Assembly: GCA_016713675.1 (NCBI GenBank)
Contig: JADJOS010000001.1
Location: 1,178,001-1,242,000, forward strand
From: Acidobacteriota bacterium
Lineage (GTDB): Bacteria > Acidobacteriota > Blastocatellia > Pyrinomonadales > Pyrinomonadaceae
Reading direction: 5' to 3'
Length of the DNA: 64,000 nt
Made by a program: the position numbers and the translations under genes. Positions 1-9,336 of this stretch are shown one piece after another (the first letter of the stretch is position 1; the number at the start of each line of letters is the position of its first letter). The notes under the pieces are model-generated. The model saw only the letters and a list, made by a program, of their open reading frames with translations. It made no database searches and was not told the DNA's origin.

Positions 1-1
1 G

Positions 2-94
2 GCGGCCTATAAACATCTGGGCACGAAGGAGCTCGACAAGCTTTTCCCAAGATATTCGGCAACGAAAGAGAAATTCCGCGGGTATCTCGGATAG
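2..94 (+). CDS. C-terminal end of an unidentified protein (partial)
   Basis: An open frame runs in from the left edge and ends at TAG 92-94, giving 30 residues of a basic C-terminus (ends FRGYLG). It is followed within about 35 bases by a strong hairpin terminator, which supports this being a real gene end. Too little is present to name a family. Confidence 0.5.
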   Translation, partial: AAYKHLGTKELDKLFPRYSATKEKFRGYLG

Positions 95-127
95 TAATTG
101 CCGCAAAAAAGCACAGTACGCGCAAAG

Positions 128-160
128 AAAAGAGATGCACTTATACAGCATCTCTTTTTA
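128..160. terminator. Bidirectional intrinsic terminator
   Basis: A 10-bp perfect stem (AAAGAGATGC 129-138 with GCATCTCTTT 148-157) with a 9-nt loop. It is followed by a T-run on the plus strand and preceded by an A-rich run, so it can act on the minus strand too. It lies between two convergent genes. Confidence 0.8.
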
Positions 161-180
161 TATGTGCGTCTCTATGTCGA

Positions 181-516
181 TCAATTCCGATCGTTGTCGT
201 TGCTGTCGTTATCGCTGCTTCGAATTCGCCCCTGCCGCTGCTGGACGACGTGTGAAAGTTCGTGTCCGATCAGGTGACGCCCGGCGTTCGAGTGAGGGTC
301 GAATCGACCCGGAGCGAAGTGAAGTTCGTTGCCCCTCACAAAAGTGTCCGAGCCGTTTAGCGTCGGCAAATGGCTCTGCATTACCTTGATATTTGAAAAA
401 TCAGAATCAAAGGCCCTTTCGAGCTCAGCCCGAAGCGGCTTTGGCAAACGTGTCTCGACCGCACCCTTTGTAATCTGTTTAGGGACATTGAGGTTTTCTA
501 ACGGATTTTCCGGCAT
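181..516 (-). CDS. Stand-alone DUF4157 (eCIS core domain) protein
   Basis: This 111-aa protein is almost entirely a DUF4157 domain. From about residue 25 it reads LPKPLRAELE, then a middle block with a predicted FAPGRFDP turn, and ends in the family hallmark GHELSHVVQQRQGR (about 84-97), an HExxH zinc-peptidase-like motif. The tail is Ser/Asp/Asn-rich. DUF4157 domains are known mainly as N-terminal leaders of toxin and effector proteins of extracellular contractile injection systems and of polymorphic toxins. Here the domain stands alone with no toxin domain and no injection-system gene in view. The ATG at 516 has a good AGGAG ribosome site about 7 bases upstream. No signal peptide is seen. 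The family call is firm; the role is not. Confidence 0.85.
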   Translation of the reverse strand: MPENPLENLNVPKQITKGAVETRLPKPLRAELERAFDSDFSNIKVMQSHLPTLNGSDTFVRGNELHFAPGRFDPHSNAGRHLIGHELSHVVQQRQGRIRSSDNDSNDNDRN

Positions 517-587
517 AGTTGTGCTCCTTTTTTGATTGATACAGAAGTAATATCACAGATATTGCGAGATTGACAAGAAAATTCGGC

Positions 588-980
588 CTAACGGGATGCG
601 GCCTTTAACATCGCTGCCATCTTTTCGTGAATGATGTTGACGGCCTTGAGCGGACGGAGCATCACTTTGAATTCGGTGATCTTGCCATCGGCGTTCCAAT
701 GGATCATATCGACGCCGTTGACGATGATGCCGTCGATCTCGGTCTCGAATTCAAGCACCGCGTCGCTTTCACCGACGACCTCGCGGACATACCGAAAACT
801 GTCGTTCCCGAAAACGTGCACGGCCGCAGTCAGGTACATAGTCGTGATCGCTTTGCCATGCTGCGGCGTATGGACGACGGGCGAATAAAAAACGACGTCA
901 TCAGCGAGCAGTTCGCCAAGACCGCTGGCATCACGCTTGAGGACAATCCCGTGCCAATTATCAAGAGCATTTCGATTCAT
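588..980 (-). CDS. SnoaL-like / NTF2-fold nuclear transport factor 2 family protein
   Basis: A 130-aa protein with the SnoaL-like pattern: an N-terminal helix (NALDNWHGIVLKRD), then LLADDVVFYSPVV, a central VVGESDAVLEFETEIDG strand pair and a VDMIHWNADGKITEFKVMLRP C-terminal strand. The NTF2 fold forms a cone-shaped pocket used by many small hydrolases, isomerases and binding proteins. Residues alone do not show which. It follows argG on the same strand by 7 bases, so it is probably cotranscribed with it. No signal peptide. The substrate is unknown. Confidence 0.75.
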   Translation of the reverse strand: MNRNALDNWHGIVLKRDASGLGELLADDVVFYSPVVHTPQHGKAITTMYLTAAVHVFGNDSFRYVREVVGESDAVLEFETEIDGIIVNGVDMIHWNADGKITEFKVMLRPLKAVNIIHEKMAAMLKAASR

Positions 981-987
981 AGTTCGA

Positions 988-2187
988 TCATTCCATATTC
1001 CGGAGTCTTAGTCGCAACGCCTGCAGTTTGATGAACCCTTCGGCGTCGTGCTGGTCGTAGGCTCCGGCGTCGTCTTCGAATGTGACGACGCGTTCGCGGT
1101 AGAGCGAATTTGGCGATTTGCGGCCGGTTACGGTCACATTGCCTTTGTAGAGTTTCAGTCGAACATCGCCGTTTACGACCTCTTGTGTTTGATCGATCAT
1201 CGATTTGAGGATCTCGAATTCGGGGGCGAACCAGAATCCATAATAGATCGACTCCGCAAACTTGGTGCCGAGGCTTTCTTTCAGACGTGTGACCTCGCGG
1301 TCCATCGTGATCGATTCAAGCGCGCGGTGCGCGGTCATGAGGATCGTCACGCCAGGCGTCTCGTACACGCCGCGCGATTTCATACCGACGAAGCGGTTCT
1401 CGACCAGATCGACGCGACCGATGCCGTGCTCTCCGCCGATGAAGTTTAGCTTGGTCAACAGATCCACTGCTCCGTACTTTTCGCCGTTGATCGCGACAGG
1501 CTCGCCTTTTTCGAAGGTGAGTGTGATCTCGAGCGGCGTGTTAGATGCGTTCTCGGGCGACTTACTTAGAAGGAAGATGTCATCAGGCGGGGCGGCCCAC
1601 GGGTCTTCGAGGATGCCGCCTTCGTAACTGATGTGCATCAGGTTGCGGTCCATCGAATACGGTTTTTCGGTTGTCGCGGTGACCGGAATGCCGTGTTTTG
1701 TGCAATATGCGATCAGGTCGGCACGGCCCTTGAATTCCCACTCGCGCCACGGAGCGATGACCTTGATGTCGGGCTGCAGGGCGTAGTAAGTCAGCTCAAA
1801 ACGCACCTGATCGTTGCCCTTGCCGGTTGCTCCGTGAGCGACGGCGTCGGCGCCTTCCATTTGGGCTATCTCGATCTGGCGTTTGGCGATAACCGGACGT
1901 GCGAGCGATGTGCCGAGCAAGTAAACGCCCTCGTAAAGGGCATTTGCCTTGACGGCCATCCAGACGAAATCTTTGACGAACTCTTCGCGGAGGTCTTCGA
2001 TATATAGCTTTGACGCTCCCGTTGCTTTCGCTTTTTCGTCGAGTCCGGTCAGTTCTTCGCCCTGGCCGACATCGGCGCAATAGCACACGACCTCGCAATC
2101 GTAGGTCTCTTTGATCCACAGCAGCATCGCCGACGTATCGAGTCCGCCGGAATAGGCAAGGACGACTTTGTTTATCTTTTTGGTCAT
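988..2187 (-). CDS. argG: Argininosuccinate synthase
   Basis: Catalyses the ATP-dependent condensation of citrulline with aspartate to argininosuccinate, the penultimate step of arginine synthesis, in the cytoplasm. The 399-aa length is normal for the family. The N-terminal PP-loop [12 protein letters not shown] (about 10-21) binds ATP. Downstream blocks such as [13 protein letters not shown] and [15 protein letters not shown] are typical ArgG signatures. The ATG at 2187 faces argH across only 32 bases. A perfect TATAAT on the minus strand (2202-2197) lies 10 bases upstream of the ATG, which would give an mRNA with almost no leader. Confidence 0.97.
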   Translation of the reverse strand: MTKKINKVVLAYSGGLDTSAMLLWIKETYDCEVVCYCADVGQGEELTGLDEKAKATGASKLYIEDLREEFVKDFVWMAVKANALYEGVYLLGTSLARPVIAKRQIEIAQMEGADAVAHGATGKGNDQVRFELTYYALQPDIKVIAPWREWEFKGRADLIAYCTKHGIPVTATTEKPYSMDRNLMHISYEGGILEDPWAAPPDDIFLLSKSPENASNTPLEITLTFEKGEPVAINGEKYGAVDLLTKLNFIGGEHGIGRVDLVENRFVGMKSRGVYETPGVTILMTAHRALESITMDREVTRLKESLGTKFAESIYYGFWFAPEFEILKSMIDQTQEVVNGDVRLKLYKGNVTVTGRKSPNSLYRERVVTFEDDAGAYDQHDAEGFIKLQALRLRLRNME

Positions 2188-2196
2188 TGGTATACA

Positions 2197-2202
2197 ATTA
2201 TA
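2197..2202 (-). promoter_or_regulatory. Candidate -10 box for argG, nearly leaderless
   Basis: Perfect TATAAT on the minus strand, 10 bases before the argG ATG. A transcription start 6-8 bases downstream would fall 0-4 bases before the start codon. A possible -35 (TTGGTC, 19-bp spacer) lies inside the first codons of argH, so argG and argH control would overlap physically. No ribosome site is visible upstream of argG. Confidence 0.45.
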
Positions 2203-2219
2203 CTCGCGCGAGGATACAA

Positions 2220-3608
2220 ATGACCAAATCAGGCCAACTTTGGGGCGGACGGTTTACCGAATCACCGAACGAAACATTTGCGGAGTTTAACGATTCGTTT
2301 CGTTTTGACCGGCGATTGTTCGATGCTGACGTAACGGCAAGTATTGCTCACGCCCACGGGATCGAGAATGCCGGCGTGATCACAACGGACGAACGACGGG
2401 CGATAGTCGAGGGCCTGACGCACCTGATGGAGCAAGAGGCCCTGAACGATCAGTTCTTTGCGGACTCGACCGCCGAAGATGTCCATTCATTTCTCGAAGG
2501 GAAATTGATCGCCCTCGTCGGCGATGCGGGGCGCAAACTGCATACGGGCAGAAGCCGTAATGATCAGGTGGCAACGGCATTTCGGCTGTGGCTGCGAGAT
2601 GAGATCGATCGGATCGACGGGTTCGTGCGGCTTGCTCAAAATGCCTTGGTTGCAGTTGCTGAGCGTCATCGAGACGCCGTTCTGCCGGGATACACGCACT
2701 TGCAGCGGGCACAGCCGGTGATGTGGGCACATTGGTGCCTGGCGTATTTTGAAATGCTCAAGCGAGACCGCGAACGACTGGCCGATGCCCGAAAGCGAGT
2801 CAACATCTTGCCGCTCGGATCCGGAGCACTTGCCGGAACAGGATTTCCGGTCGACCGCGAAAGCATGGCCCGTGAGCTCGGATTTGAGGGCGTCACGGCG
2901 AATAGTCTCGACGGCGTTTCGGACCGGGATTTTGCGGTGGAATTTACGTCCGCGTGTTCGCTGATAATGGTTCACTTGTCGCGGCTGGCCGAAGATCTGA
3001 TCATTTATTGTTCGACGGAATTCGGGTTTGTCAGCTTGAGCGACTCGGTGTCGTCAGGTTCGAGTCTGATGCCGCAGAAGAAAAATCCCGATGCTCTCGA
3101 GCTGCTGCGAGGAAAGGTGGGCCGAGTTTTTGGTCATAATATGGCATTGCTCGCGACGCTCAAGGGGTTGCCGTTGGCATATAACAAGGACATGCAGGAA
3201 GACAAAGAGGCGGTCTTTGATACGGTCGATACGGTTTCGATAAGCTTACGGGCCGCGGCGATAGTCCTCGAAAATCTGACTGTAAATGAAGCGATCACGA
3301 AAGACGCGGCGACGAAAGGCTATTTGAACGCGACCGAACTTGCCGATCATCTGGTGAAAAAAGGCGTTCCGTTCCGGACCGCACACGAGATCGTCGGTAA
3401 TGCCGTCCTTTACGCGATCGGCGAAGGAAAGGAATTGCATGAACTCAGGATCGACCAGCTCAGAGAGTTTTCGCCGATGATCGATGCTGATGTTATGGAT
3501 GCCCTTAGCCTAGATGCGGCACTCGCTGCCAAGACCACGAGCGGTGGAACGTCTCCTTCGCGTGTAGCAGAGGCACTGGAAGCTGCCAAAAAATACCTCG
3601 AATACTAA
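2220..3608 (+). CDS. argH: Argininosuccinate lyase
   Basis: Splits argininosuccinate to arginine and fumarate, the last step of arginine synthesis. The start is placed at ATG 2220 because it is preceded by a GAGG ribosome site and gives the family N-terminus [12 protein letters not shown]; an earlier in-frame codon at 2187 overlaps the argG start and has no such signal. The 462-aa product carries the fumarase/aspartase superfamily signature [11 protein letters not shown] (about residues 280-290), with the catalytic-loop serine, and [11 protein letters not shown]. It is followed with no gap by a thioesterase gene. Confidence 0.97.
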   Translation: MTKSGQLWGGRFTESPNETFAEFNDSFRFDRRLFDADVTASIAHAHGIENAGVITTDERRAIVEGLTHLMEQEALNDQFFADSTAEDVHSFLEGKLIALVGDAGRKLHTGRSRNDQVATAFRLWLRDEIDRIDGFVRLAQNALVAVAERHRDAVLPGYTHLQRAQPVMWAHWCLAYFEMLKRDRERLADARKRVNILPLGSGALAGTGFPVDRESMARELGFEGVTANSLDGVSDRDFAVEFTSACSLIMVHLSRLAEDLIIYCSTEFGFVSLSDSVSSGSSLMPQKKNPDALELLRGKVGRVFGHNMALLATLKGLPLAYNKDMQEDKEAVFDTVDTVSISLRAAAIVLENLTVNEAITKDAATKGYLNATELADHLVKKGVPFRTAHEIVGNAVLYAIGEGKELHELRIDQLREFSPMIDADVMDALSLDAALAAKTTSGGTSPSRVAEALEAAKKYLEY

Positions 3609-4031
3609 ATGGACAAAAAGGCACTGATCGAGCAAACCGCACAGAACGAGCTGATGCAATTTCTCGGCGTCAAGGTCGAGGTTGCAACGGCCGAACGCGT
3701 CGTTCTGACGATGGAGGTCACACAGAAAGTGCATCAGTACGTCGGAATTATGAACGGCGGCGTTTCGCTTTACTTAGCCGAAACCGCGGCGTCGATCGGC
3801 GTTGTGGCCGGAGCTGACCTGACAAAAGTAACGCCGGTCGGAATCGAGATCAACGCCAATCATTTGCGAGCTGTTTCAAAAGGCATCATAACTGTCGAAG
3901 CCACGCCTCTCTATCCGGGCCGGTCGATGAGCGTTTGGTCGATCAACATCACCGACGAACGCGGCAAACTCGTCTGCACATCACGCCTGACATTGTTGAT
4001 CCAAAAACGGGCGGTCTATCAGCCGGAATAA
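3609..4031 (+). CDS. PaaI/YdiI-family hotdog thioesterase
   Basis: A 140-aa hotdog-fold protein of the PaaI/YdiI group, enzymes that hydrolyse acyl-CoA thioesters such as DHNA-CoA or phenylacetyl-CoA. The active-site helix reads MNGGVSLYLAETAAS (about 49-63) with the conserved catalytic Glu; the usual HGG triplet is NGG here, an Asn in the place of the common His. Later blocks VGIEINANHLR and GRSMSVWSINI are typical. The ATG starts directly after the argH stop and tilS follows by 8 bases, so it lies in an argH-thioesterase-tilS row. The substrate cannot be told from sequence. Confidence 0.85.
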   Translation: MDKKALIEQTAQNELMQFLGVKVEVATAERVVLTMEVTQKVHQYVGIMNGGVSLYLAETAASIGVVAGADLTKVTPVGIEINANHLRAVSKGIITVEATPLYPGRSMSVWSINITDERGKLVCTSRLTLLIQKRAVYQPE

Positions 4032-4039
4032 GCCTCCTT

Positions 4040-5059
4040 ATGCATCGATTTGTTCGACATCTGATCACCGAATGGCGGCGGCTGGGGCTGCCGTTTGATG
4101 GCGGGGCTGTCGCCGTTGCAGTTTCGGGCGGTGCTGATTCGGTCAGTCTGCTCATGGCGATGGCGGATCTTGTGAAACGTAAAAAGATCGGGCACCGGAT
4201 AATTGCGGCCCATTTTGATCACGGATTGAGGAGTGAGGAGAGCGATGCGGACCGCGAATTTGTTCGCAAACTTGCCGTTCGTTTAGGCGTCGAGTATGTC
4301 TGCGGAAACGGAAAGATATCAAGACAAGGAAATCTTGAGCAAAATGCCCGTAATGCCAGATACAAATTTCTTCGGCAAACCGCCTCAGAGAACAATGCTT
4401 TCGCCGTGCTCACGGGCCACACCGTAAATGATCAAGCTGAAACTTTCTTACTTAATCTGATTCGCGGCAGCGGCACCGACGGCCTGAGTGCAATGGCCGT
4501 AGTAAGGCCGCTGGACAATGAAAATCTCGAACAATTTCAAATTTCAAATTTGAGATTCGAAATTTCAGATCTTAAATCTGAAATTGCTTTGATTCGTCCT
4601 TTACTCAAATGGGCGAAAAGAGATGATACTGAAGCGTTTTGTCGCGACAGCGGAACTGCATTCCGGAACGATTCGATGAATGACGATCCAACATTCAAAC
4701 GCGTCCGCATTCGCAAAGAACTGATCCCGATGCTTGAGACGATGAATCCGAAGATCATCGAGACACTCGCCGGGACGGCCGAGCTGCTTGGTCAAGGGTC
4801 TGCAAATAACTCAATCCAAATAGACCTTTCCGACGAACTTAACATTAGCGATCTGAGATCGCTGGAGGACGGCCGCCTCAATCGTACATTGCGAATGTGG
4901 CTGGCTCATCAAAGGGGAAATAAGCGTGGATTAGGACTGAAACATATAGAAGCGATCAAACGTTTGGTATTTAGTGAAAAGAGCGGCCGGCTGGCAGAGC
5001 TTCCGGGGAACGCCAATGTATTGAGAAAGGGCGGCAAACTTGTATATCAAAAGAATTAG
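4040..5059 (+). CDS. tilS: tRNA(Ile)-lysidine synthase
   Basis: Attaches lysine to C34 of tRNA-Ile(CAU) so that it reads AUA; an essential cytoplasmic ATP-pyrophosphatase. The N-type PP-loop VSGGADSVSLL lies at about residues 28-38. Further family blocks are AAHFDHGLRSEESDAD, QNARNARYKFL, TGHTVNDQAETFLLNLIRGSG and RKELIPML. The start at ATG 4040 lies 8 bases after the upstream stop and gives 339 aa; a longer frame exists but overlaps the thioesterase. Residues around 165-185 (QFQISNLRFEISDLKSEI) are low-complexity and encoded by a palindromic repeat inserted in frame (4534-4586). Confidence 0.95.
   Translation: MHRFVRHLITEWRRLGLPFDGGAVAVAVSGGADSVSLLMAMADLVKRKKIGHRIIAAHFDHGLRSEESDADREFVRKLAVRLGVEYVCGNGKISRQGNLEQNARNARYKFLRQTASENNAFAVLTGHTVNDQAETFLLNLIRGSGTDGLSAMAVVRPLDNENLEQFQISNLRFEISDLKSEIALIRPLLKWAKRDDTEAFCRDSGTAFRNDSMNDDPTFKRVRIRKELIPMLETMNPKIIETLAGTAELLGQGSANNSIQIDLSDELNISDLRSLEDGRLNRTLRMWLAHQRGNKRGLGLKHIEAIKRLVFSEKSGRLAELPGNANVLRKGGKLVYQKN
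4534..4586. repeat. Palindromic AT-rich repeat inserted in frame in tilS
   Basis: Inside tilS lies a tract of nested palindromes built on AATTTCA/TGAAATT. The clearest is a perfect 10-bp inverted repeat, AATTTCAGAT (4561-4570) and ATCTGAAATT (4576-4585), with a 5-nt loop. It is strongly AT-rich compared with its flanks and keeps the reading frame open. The encoded peptide pattern (ISNLRFEISDLKSEI) is one I recall from many unrelated bacterial proteins, consistent with a mobile or dispersed repeat; this recollection is not verified here. Confidence 0.7.
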
Positions 5060-5203
5060 GTTGAAATTGCGCGATGCGCAAACTAAAATCAAAGGTTGAC
5101 GTGAAAAACGCTCTTACGTGTTTTGCATAACAACGCTTATGGGCAGACTTTCATCAAATGTGAACGTGATACTTTCGGATGAAAGTGAATTGGAGGCTGT
5201 AAA

Positions 5204-7132
5204 TTGAGTTCTAAAGCAAAGCAAGTTTTATTGTGGTTGATGATCATCTCGAGTGCGCTGGTGTTTGTGTGGTTCCTGCAGACCAAACAGACAAAACCGC
5301 CGGCAGAATTGTCGATCGACATGGCGATCACCCGCATCAACAATAAAGAGATCAACGAAGCGTTCTTTAAACAATCGCAGGTCGAATTCACTGATGCTTC
5401 GGGTAATAAGTTCGTAACGATAGTCGGCAGCGACGCGACCCGCGAAATGCTCGGCAAAAAGGTCGACGAGTTTAACAAGGAAAACCAGACCGCTCAGATC
5501 AAGACGACCGACGAGCCCAAGAGCGAAGGTTGGGGCTGGATAATGTTGATCCAGTTCTTGCCGTTCCTGCTCTTGATGGGATTTTTGCTTTTCACGCTGC
5601 GGCAGATGCAGGCCGGTGGAAACAAGGCCTTGAGCTTTGGAAAATCTAAGGCAAAACTGCTCAACAATCAGCAAAAGCGCATCACATTTAAGGATGTCGC
5701 CGGCGTCGAAGAGGCAAAAGAAGAACTCGTCGAGATCATCGAGTTTCTAAAAGATCCGCAAAAATTCCAGAAGCTCGGCGGCAAGATCCCTAAGGGTGTC
5801 CTGATGGTGGGCCCTCCGGGAACCGGTAAAACCTTGCTTGCCAAGGCTGTCGCCGGCGAAGCTAACGTTCCTTTCTTTTCAATTTCAGGTTCTGACTTCG
5901 TCGAGATGTTTGTCGGCGTCGGAGCTTCGCGTGTTCGAGATCTTTTTGAACAGGGTAAGAAAAATGCTCCTTGCATCATCTTTATCGACGAGATCGATGC
6001 CGTCGGACGCCACCGCGGTGCCGGCCTGGGCGGCGGTCACGATGAACGTGAACAGACTCTCAACCAACTGCTAGTCGAAATGGACGGTTTTGAATCGAAT
6101 GACGGTGTGATACTCGTCGCGTCGACAAACAGGCCTGACGTGCTCGATCCTGCGCTTCTGAGGCCGGGTCGATTTGACCGACGCGTTGTCGTCGGTCGGC
6201 CTGATGTTCGTGGACGCGAGGGAATTCTCAAGGTCCACACCCGCAAGATCCCGCTCGACGAAGCCGTCGATATCAACGTGATCGCTCGCGGAACGCCCGG
6301 ATTTACCGGAGCCGACCTCGCGAATATTGTTAATGAAGCGGCACTCAATGCTGCTCGTTTTAACAAAAAAGTGGTCGCGATGAACGATTTTGAGATCGCC
6401 AAGGACAAGGTCATGATGGGCGCAGAACGCCGGAGCATGGTCATCTCGGACGAGGAAAAACGCATAACGGCATATCACGAAGCGGGCCACACGCTGGTCG
6501 GCCTCAAGGTGCCGAATTCGGACCCTGTCCACAAGGTGACGATCATTCCACGCGGAATGGCTCTCGGCGTGACGATGTATCTGCCGGAGAAAGACCGTCT
6601 GAGTGCGACCAAGGAATTCTTGCTCGGCCAGATCGCGACCTCGATGGGCGGACGTATTGCCGAGGATGTTTTCATCGGCAGCATCACGACCGGTGCTTCG
6701 AACGATATCGAACGTGCATCAGAGATCGCTCGTGCGATGGTTTGCGAATACGGTATGTCAGACCTCGGGCCGATGACCTTCGGCAAAAAGGAGGAGCAGA
6801 TCTTTCTCGGACGCGAGATCTCGCAGCATCGTGATTACTCCGAGGACACCGCGATAAAGATCGATCAGGAAGTGCAAAAGATAGTCTCACAGCAATACGC
6901 TCGGGCCGAAAAGATCATCAAGGACAACAAAGACGCGATGATCCGCCTTGCCGAAGCACTGCTCGAATTTGAAACGCTCGATGCAGTTCAGATCCGCCGC
7001 GTAGTCGCCGGATTGCCGCTCGACCGCGACGATTCGCCTTCGACGACGAATGACGGCGGAACGCCGGAAACGGAAGAGACATCGAACAATCCTTTCAAAA
7101 AACCGATCCTGCCAACGCCCGCAACGGCCTAA
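5204..7132 (+). CDS. ftsH: ATP-dependent zinc metalloprotease FtsH
   Basis: Membrane-anchored AAA+ protease that degrades misfolded membrane proteins and short-lived regulators. The 642-aa protein has two membrane segments (about 8-26 and 110-131) around a periplasmic loop, then the AAA module: Walker A GPPGTGKT (203-210), Walker B IIFIDE (258-263), the second region of homology ending RPGRFDR, and the zinc site HEAGH (425-429). It starts at TTG 5204, chosen for the GGAGG site 8 bases upstream and the typical N-terminus. It lies between tilS and folP, a gene order common in many phyla. A strong terminator follows. Confidence 0.97.
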   Translation: MSSKAKQVLLWLMIISSALVFVWFLQTKQTKPPAELSIDMAITRINNKEINEAFFKQSQVEFTDASGNKFVTIVGSDATREMLGKKVDEFNKENQTAQIKTTDEPKSEGWGWIMLIQFLPFLLLMGFLLFTLRQMQAGGNKALSFGKSKAKLLNNQQKRITFKDVAGVEEAKEELVEIIEFLKDPQKFQKLGGKIPKGVLMVGPPGTGKTLLAKAVAGEANVPFFSISGSDFVEMFVGVGASRVRDLFEQGKKNAPCIIFIDEIDAVGRHRGAGLGGGHDEREQTLNQLLVEMDGFESNDGVILVASTNRPDVLDPALLRPGRFDRRVVVGRPDVRGREGILKVHTRKIPLDEAVDINVIARGTPGFTGADLANIVNEAALNAARFNKKVVAMNDFEIAKDKVMMGAERRSMVISDEEKRITAYHEAGHTLVGLKVPNSDPVHKVTIIPRGMALGVTMYLPEKDRLSATKEFLLGQIATSMGGRIAEDVFIGSITTGASNDIERASEIARAMVCEYGMSDLGPMTFGKKEEQIFLGREISQHRDYSEDTAIKIDQEVQKIVSQQYARAEKIIKDNKDAMIRLAEALLEFETLDAVQIRRVVAGLPLDRDDSPSTTNDGGTPETEETSNNPFKKPILPTPATA

Positions 7133-7171
7133 GGCAGAAACGCGGGCCGTTTTGAGAGTGTATAAAATACC

Positions 7172-7208
7172 AAGAACCGGGGTCGTTTTTCGAACCCGGT
7201 TCTTTTTT
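7172..7208 (+). terminator. Intrinsic terminator after ftsH
   Basis: Ten-bp stem AAGAACCGGG (7172-7181) and CCCGGTTCTT (7195-7204), 13-nt loop, then a T-run to 7208. It ends only 6 bases before the folP start codon, so folP either reads through or uses a promoter inside this hairpin region. Confidence 0.85.
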
Positions 7209-7213
7209 GATGT

Positions 7214-8110
7214 ATGAATCATCCTGTACAACGTAGCTCGCTCCCTACCGTTCGTGTTTCTGCCATCTGGCAAACCTCACGCCGACAGATCAGCCTCGAC
7301 CGTGCGTTGGTGATGGCGATATTGAATGTTACGCCGGACAGTTTTTCTGACGGCGGGGCGTTTTTGGCGGTTGATGACGCGTTGCGGCAGGCTGAAATGC
7401 TGATAGGGGAAGGTGCCGATATTATCGACATCGGCGGCGAATCGACACGGCCGGGGAGCGAGCGAGTTTCGGCGGAGGTTGAGATCGAGCGTGTTGTGCC
7501 CGTGATCGAGGCGATCGCGAAGCGGTTTGATGTTGCTGTGTCGATAGATACGAGCAAATCACACGTTGCTGCCGCTGCGATGGATGCCGGCGCAGAGATA
7601 ATCAATGACATTTCGGGGCTTCGGTTCGATGCGGAGATCGCAGATGTTGCTGCGCAGACGAATGCAGGTCTAGTGCTGATGCACTCGTGCGGCCACTTTG
7701 AAACGATGCATTCCAAACCGCCGGTCGAGGACATCTTTGCGGAGGTTTCCGCCGATCTAAAACGATCCGTCAATGAGGCAAAAGCTGCGGGGGTAGCGGA
7801 CGCGAATATTGTTCTGGACGTCGGTATCGGGTTTGGTAAAACACTTGAGCAAAACTTAGAGTTGATAGCGAAACTTGATAGACTGGTAAACGAATTTGCA
7901 GAATTTCCGATACTCGTCGGCACATCGCGTAAGTCGTTTATCGGCAAGATATTGGGCGGTGTTCCACCGTCGGAGCGTTTGGGCGGCAGTATCGCTTCGG
8001 CGCTAATTGCCGTTCAAAACGGAGCAAAGATCGTCCGCGTGCATGATGTGAAAGAGACGGTCGCTGCGATAATGACCGCCGCCGCGATCGAAGGAGAAAT
8101 GAAGGTATGA
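7214..8110 (+). CDS. folP: Dihydropteroate synthase
   Basis: Condenses p-aminobenzoate with dihydropterin pyrophosphate in folate synthesis; the sulfonamide target. The 298-aa TIM barrel shows the two family signatures, ILNVTPDSFSDGG (about 36-48) and ADIIDIGGESTRPGS (about 70-84), plus the pterin-site block DVGIGFGKT and VGTSRKSFIG. It is the first gene of a tight row with the next membrane protein (ATGA overlap) and lptE. The N-terminal 20 residues before the barrel are poorly conserved, so the true start could be slightly further in. Confidence 0.96.
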   Translation: MNHPVQRSSLPTVRVSAIWQTSRRQISLDRALVMAILNVTPDSFSDGGAFLAVDDALRQAEMLIGEGADIIDIGGESTRPGSERVSAEVEIERVVPVIEAIAKRFDVAVSIDTSKSHVAAAAMDAGAEIINDISGLRFDAEIADVAAQTNAGLVLMHSCGHFETMHSKPPVEDIFAEVSADLKRSVNEAKAAGVADANIVLDVGIGFGKTLEQNLELIAKLDRLVNEFAEFPILVGTSRKSFIGKILGGVPPSERLGGSIASALIAVQNGAKIVRVHDVKETVAAIMTAAAIEGEMKV

Positions 8111-8778
8111 AGAAATTACAGCCGCTCGTCATCGTCTTAGTTATTTGTGCGTTTTTCGCTTCGGCGTTCGCTGACGTGCCGCCCGATCCGGGCTACAACC
8201 GTGTGTCGCTGAGCATTATCGTCGAACCTGCCGAAGACCTCGCGGACTACCGATTCTTTCTCAAAAACGGCTTCGATCTCAAGGAATACACACTCAAGAA
8301 AGGTGAAAAGGTGACCATTTCGTCGATGGGCGGCGGAGCCCTGTACCGAAACGGCACTTTTCTCGCGGTTCCGAAAAAGGCCCTGGCCGGCATGAACGAA
8401 GAGCCGTCGGGCGACCGTCTGAATCCGATGCAGAAGGCGATCGCCGACGGCACGGTTCCGGGGACGATCAAGCTGATCGATCACAGCTTCGTTCGCGACG
8501 TGCCAACCGCCGAAGCGAGCAAGTGGAAAGATCCGTTCTACCGTATTGAAAAGGATGGCGACAGCGGGATAAAGGCTGTACTGGTCTCGGGTGGACAAGC
8601 AGAAAGCAAAACCGCCGGCACGACCGACCCATATTATTCGAACGAACCAAAGACACCTGCATTTTGGGCGACGGTCGTGGGCGGTTCGCTGCTGACGTTG
8701 GCGTTGATCTTTTTTGGCGTATTCGTCCTCAGGCGATCAAAGGCCGGTGCGGGAAGTGCCGGTTCATTAGCAAAATGA
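8107..8778 (+). CDS. Unidentified exported protein with C-terminal membrane anchor
   Basis: I do not recognise this 223-aa protein. It has a signal peptide (MKKLQPLVIVLVICAFFASAFA, cleavage about residue 22), a periplasmic part of about 160 residues with predicted beta strands (VSLSIIVEPAEDL, YRFFLKNGF, KGEKVTISSMGGGALYRNGTFLAVP), and one membrane segment near the C-terminus (about 188-210) followed by a basic tail RRSKAG. It overlaps the folP stop by 4 bases (ATGA) and its own stop overlaps the lptE start the same way, so translation of the three is probably coupled. The place next to lptE hints at an envelope role, which is only inference. Confidence 0.75.
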   Translation: MKKLQPLVIVLVICAFFASAFADVPPDPGYNRVSLSIIVEPAEDLADYRFFLKNGFDLKEYTLKKGEKVTISSMGGGALYRNGTFLAVPKKALAGMNEEPSGDRLNPMQKAIADGTVPGTIKLIDHSFVRDVPTAEASKWKDPFYRIEKDGDSGIKAVLVSGGQAESKTAGTTDPYYSNEPKTPAFWATVVGGSLLTLALIFFGVFVLRRSKAGAGSAGSLAK

Positions 8779-9326
8779 AATATCTAAAAGTATTACCGGC
8801 CATCATCGCGTTTCTTTTTGTCTCAGGTTTCACCGAGTGCTACAAACCGGTGACCAACTCCGGTTTGCCTAAGAATATCAAGACGGTCGCGGTACCGGCG
8901 TTTCAGTTTGAGGCGAAAGGGATGCGGTACCGTGTCGAATCGCGATTTACCGAGGCCGTAACGCGAGAGATCATTCGCCGCGGCAACGGGATCAAAGTGC
9001 AAGGAACACGTACTGGTGCGGATGCGGTTGTCGAGGGCACGATACGCGACTTCAGCTTTTCGGGCGTTTTGCTCGACCGCGAAGGCCGTGCCCGCGTTTA
9101 TGAAGTGACGATCATCGGCTCGGTCACGATCCGCGACCTGAAGCAGAACACGATACTCTACGACAATCAGAATTTCGTGTTTCGCGATTCGTTCGAATTT
9201 AGCGAGGATCCGCGTTCGTTCTTTAACGAAGAAGACCCGTCCGTTGAACGCATGGCACGTGCCTTCGCCGAATCCGTCGTTTCGGCTGTGGTGAACGGTA
9301 TCGGGGTGAATGAAGAGAAGAAATAG
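8775..9326 (+). CDS. lptE: LPS-assembly protein LptE-like
   Basis: LptE plugs the LptD outer membrane channel that inserts lipopolysaccharide. The 183-aa product has a signal peptide with a Cys after about 20 residues (SGFTEC); the lipobox is non-canonical, so lipidation is unsure. The body matches the LptE pattern: SGLPKNIKTVAVPAFQF near the N-terminus, TEAVTREIIRRGNGIKV, ADAVVEGTIRDF, and a C-terminal helix FAESVVSAVVNGI. ATG 8775 overlaps the stop of the previous gene (ATGA). An earlier in-frame start at 8664 lies inside that gene and lacks a signal sequence at its start. Confidence 0.8.
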   Translation: MKYLKVLPAIIAFLFVSGFTECYKPVTNSGLPKNIKTVAVPAFQFEAKGMRYRVESRFTEAVTREIIRRGNGIKVQGTRTGADAVVEGTIRDFSFSGVLLDREGRARVYEVTIIGSVTIRDLKQNTILYDNQNFVFRDSFEFSEDPRSFFNEEDPSVERMARAFAESVVSAVVNGIGVNEEKK

Positions 9327-9336
9327 GAAATAATTT

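Noticed and set aside
7219..7947. A 242-codon minus-strand frame opposite folP
   Set aside because: Ser/Ile-rich shadow of the folP codons; no start signal and no family match.
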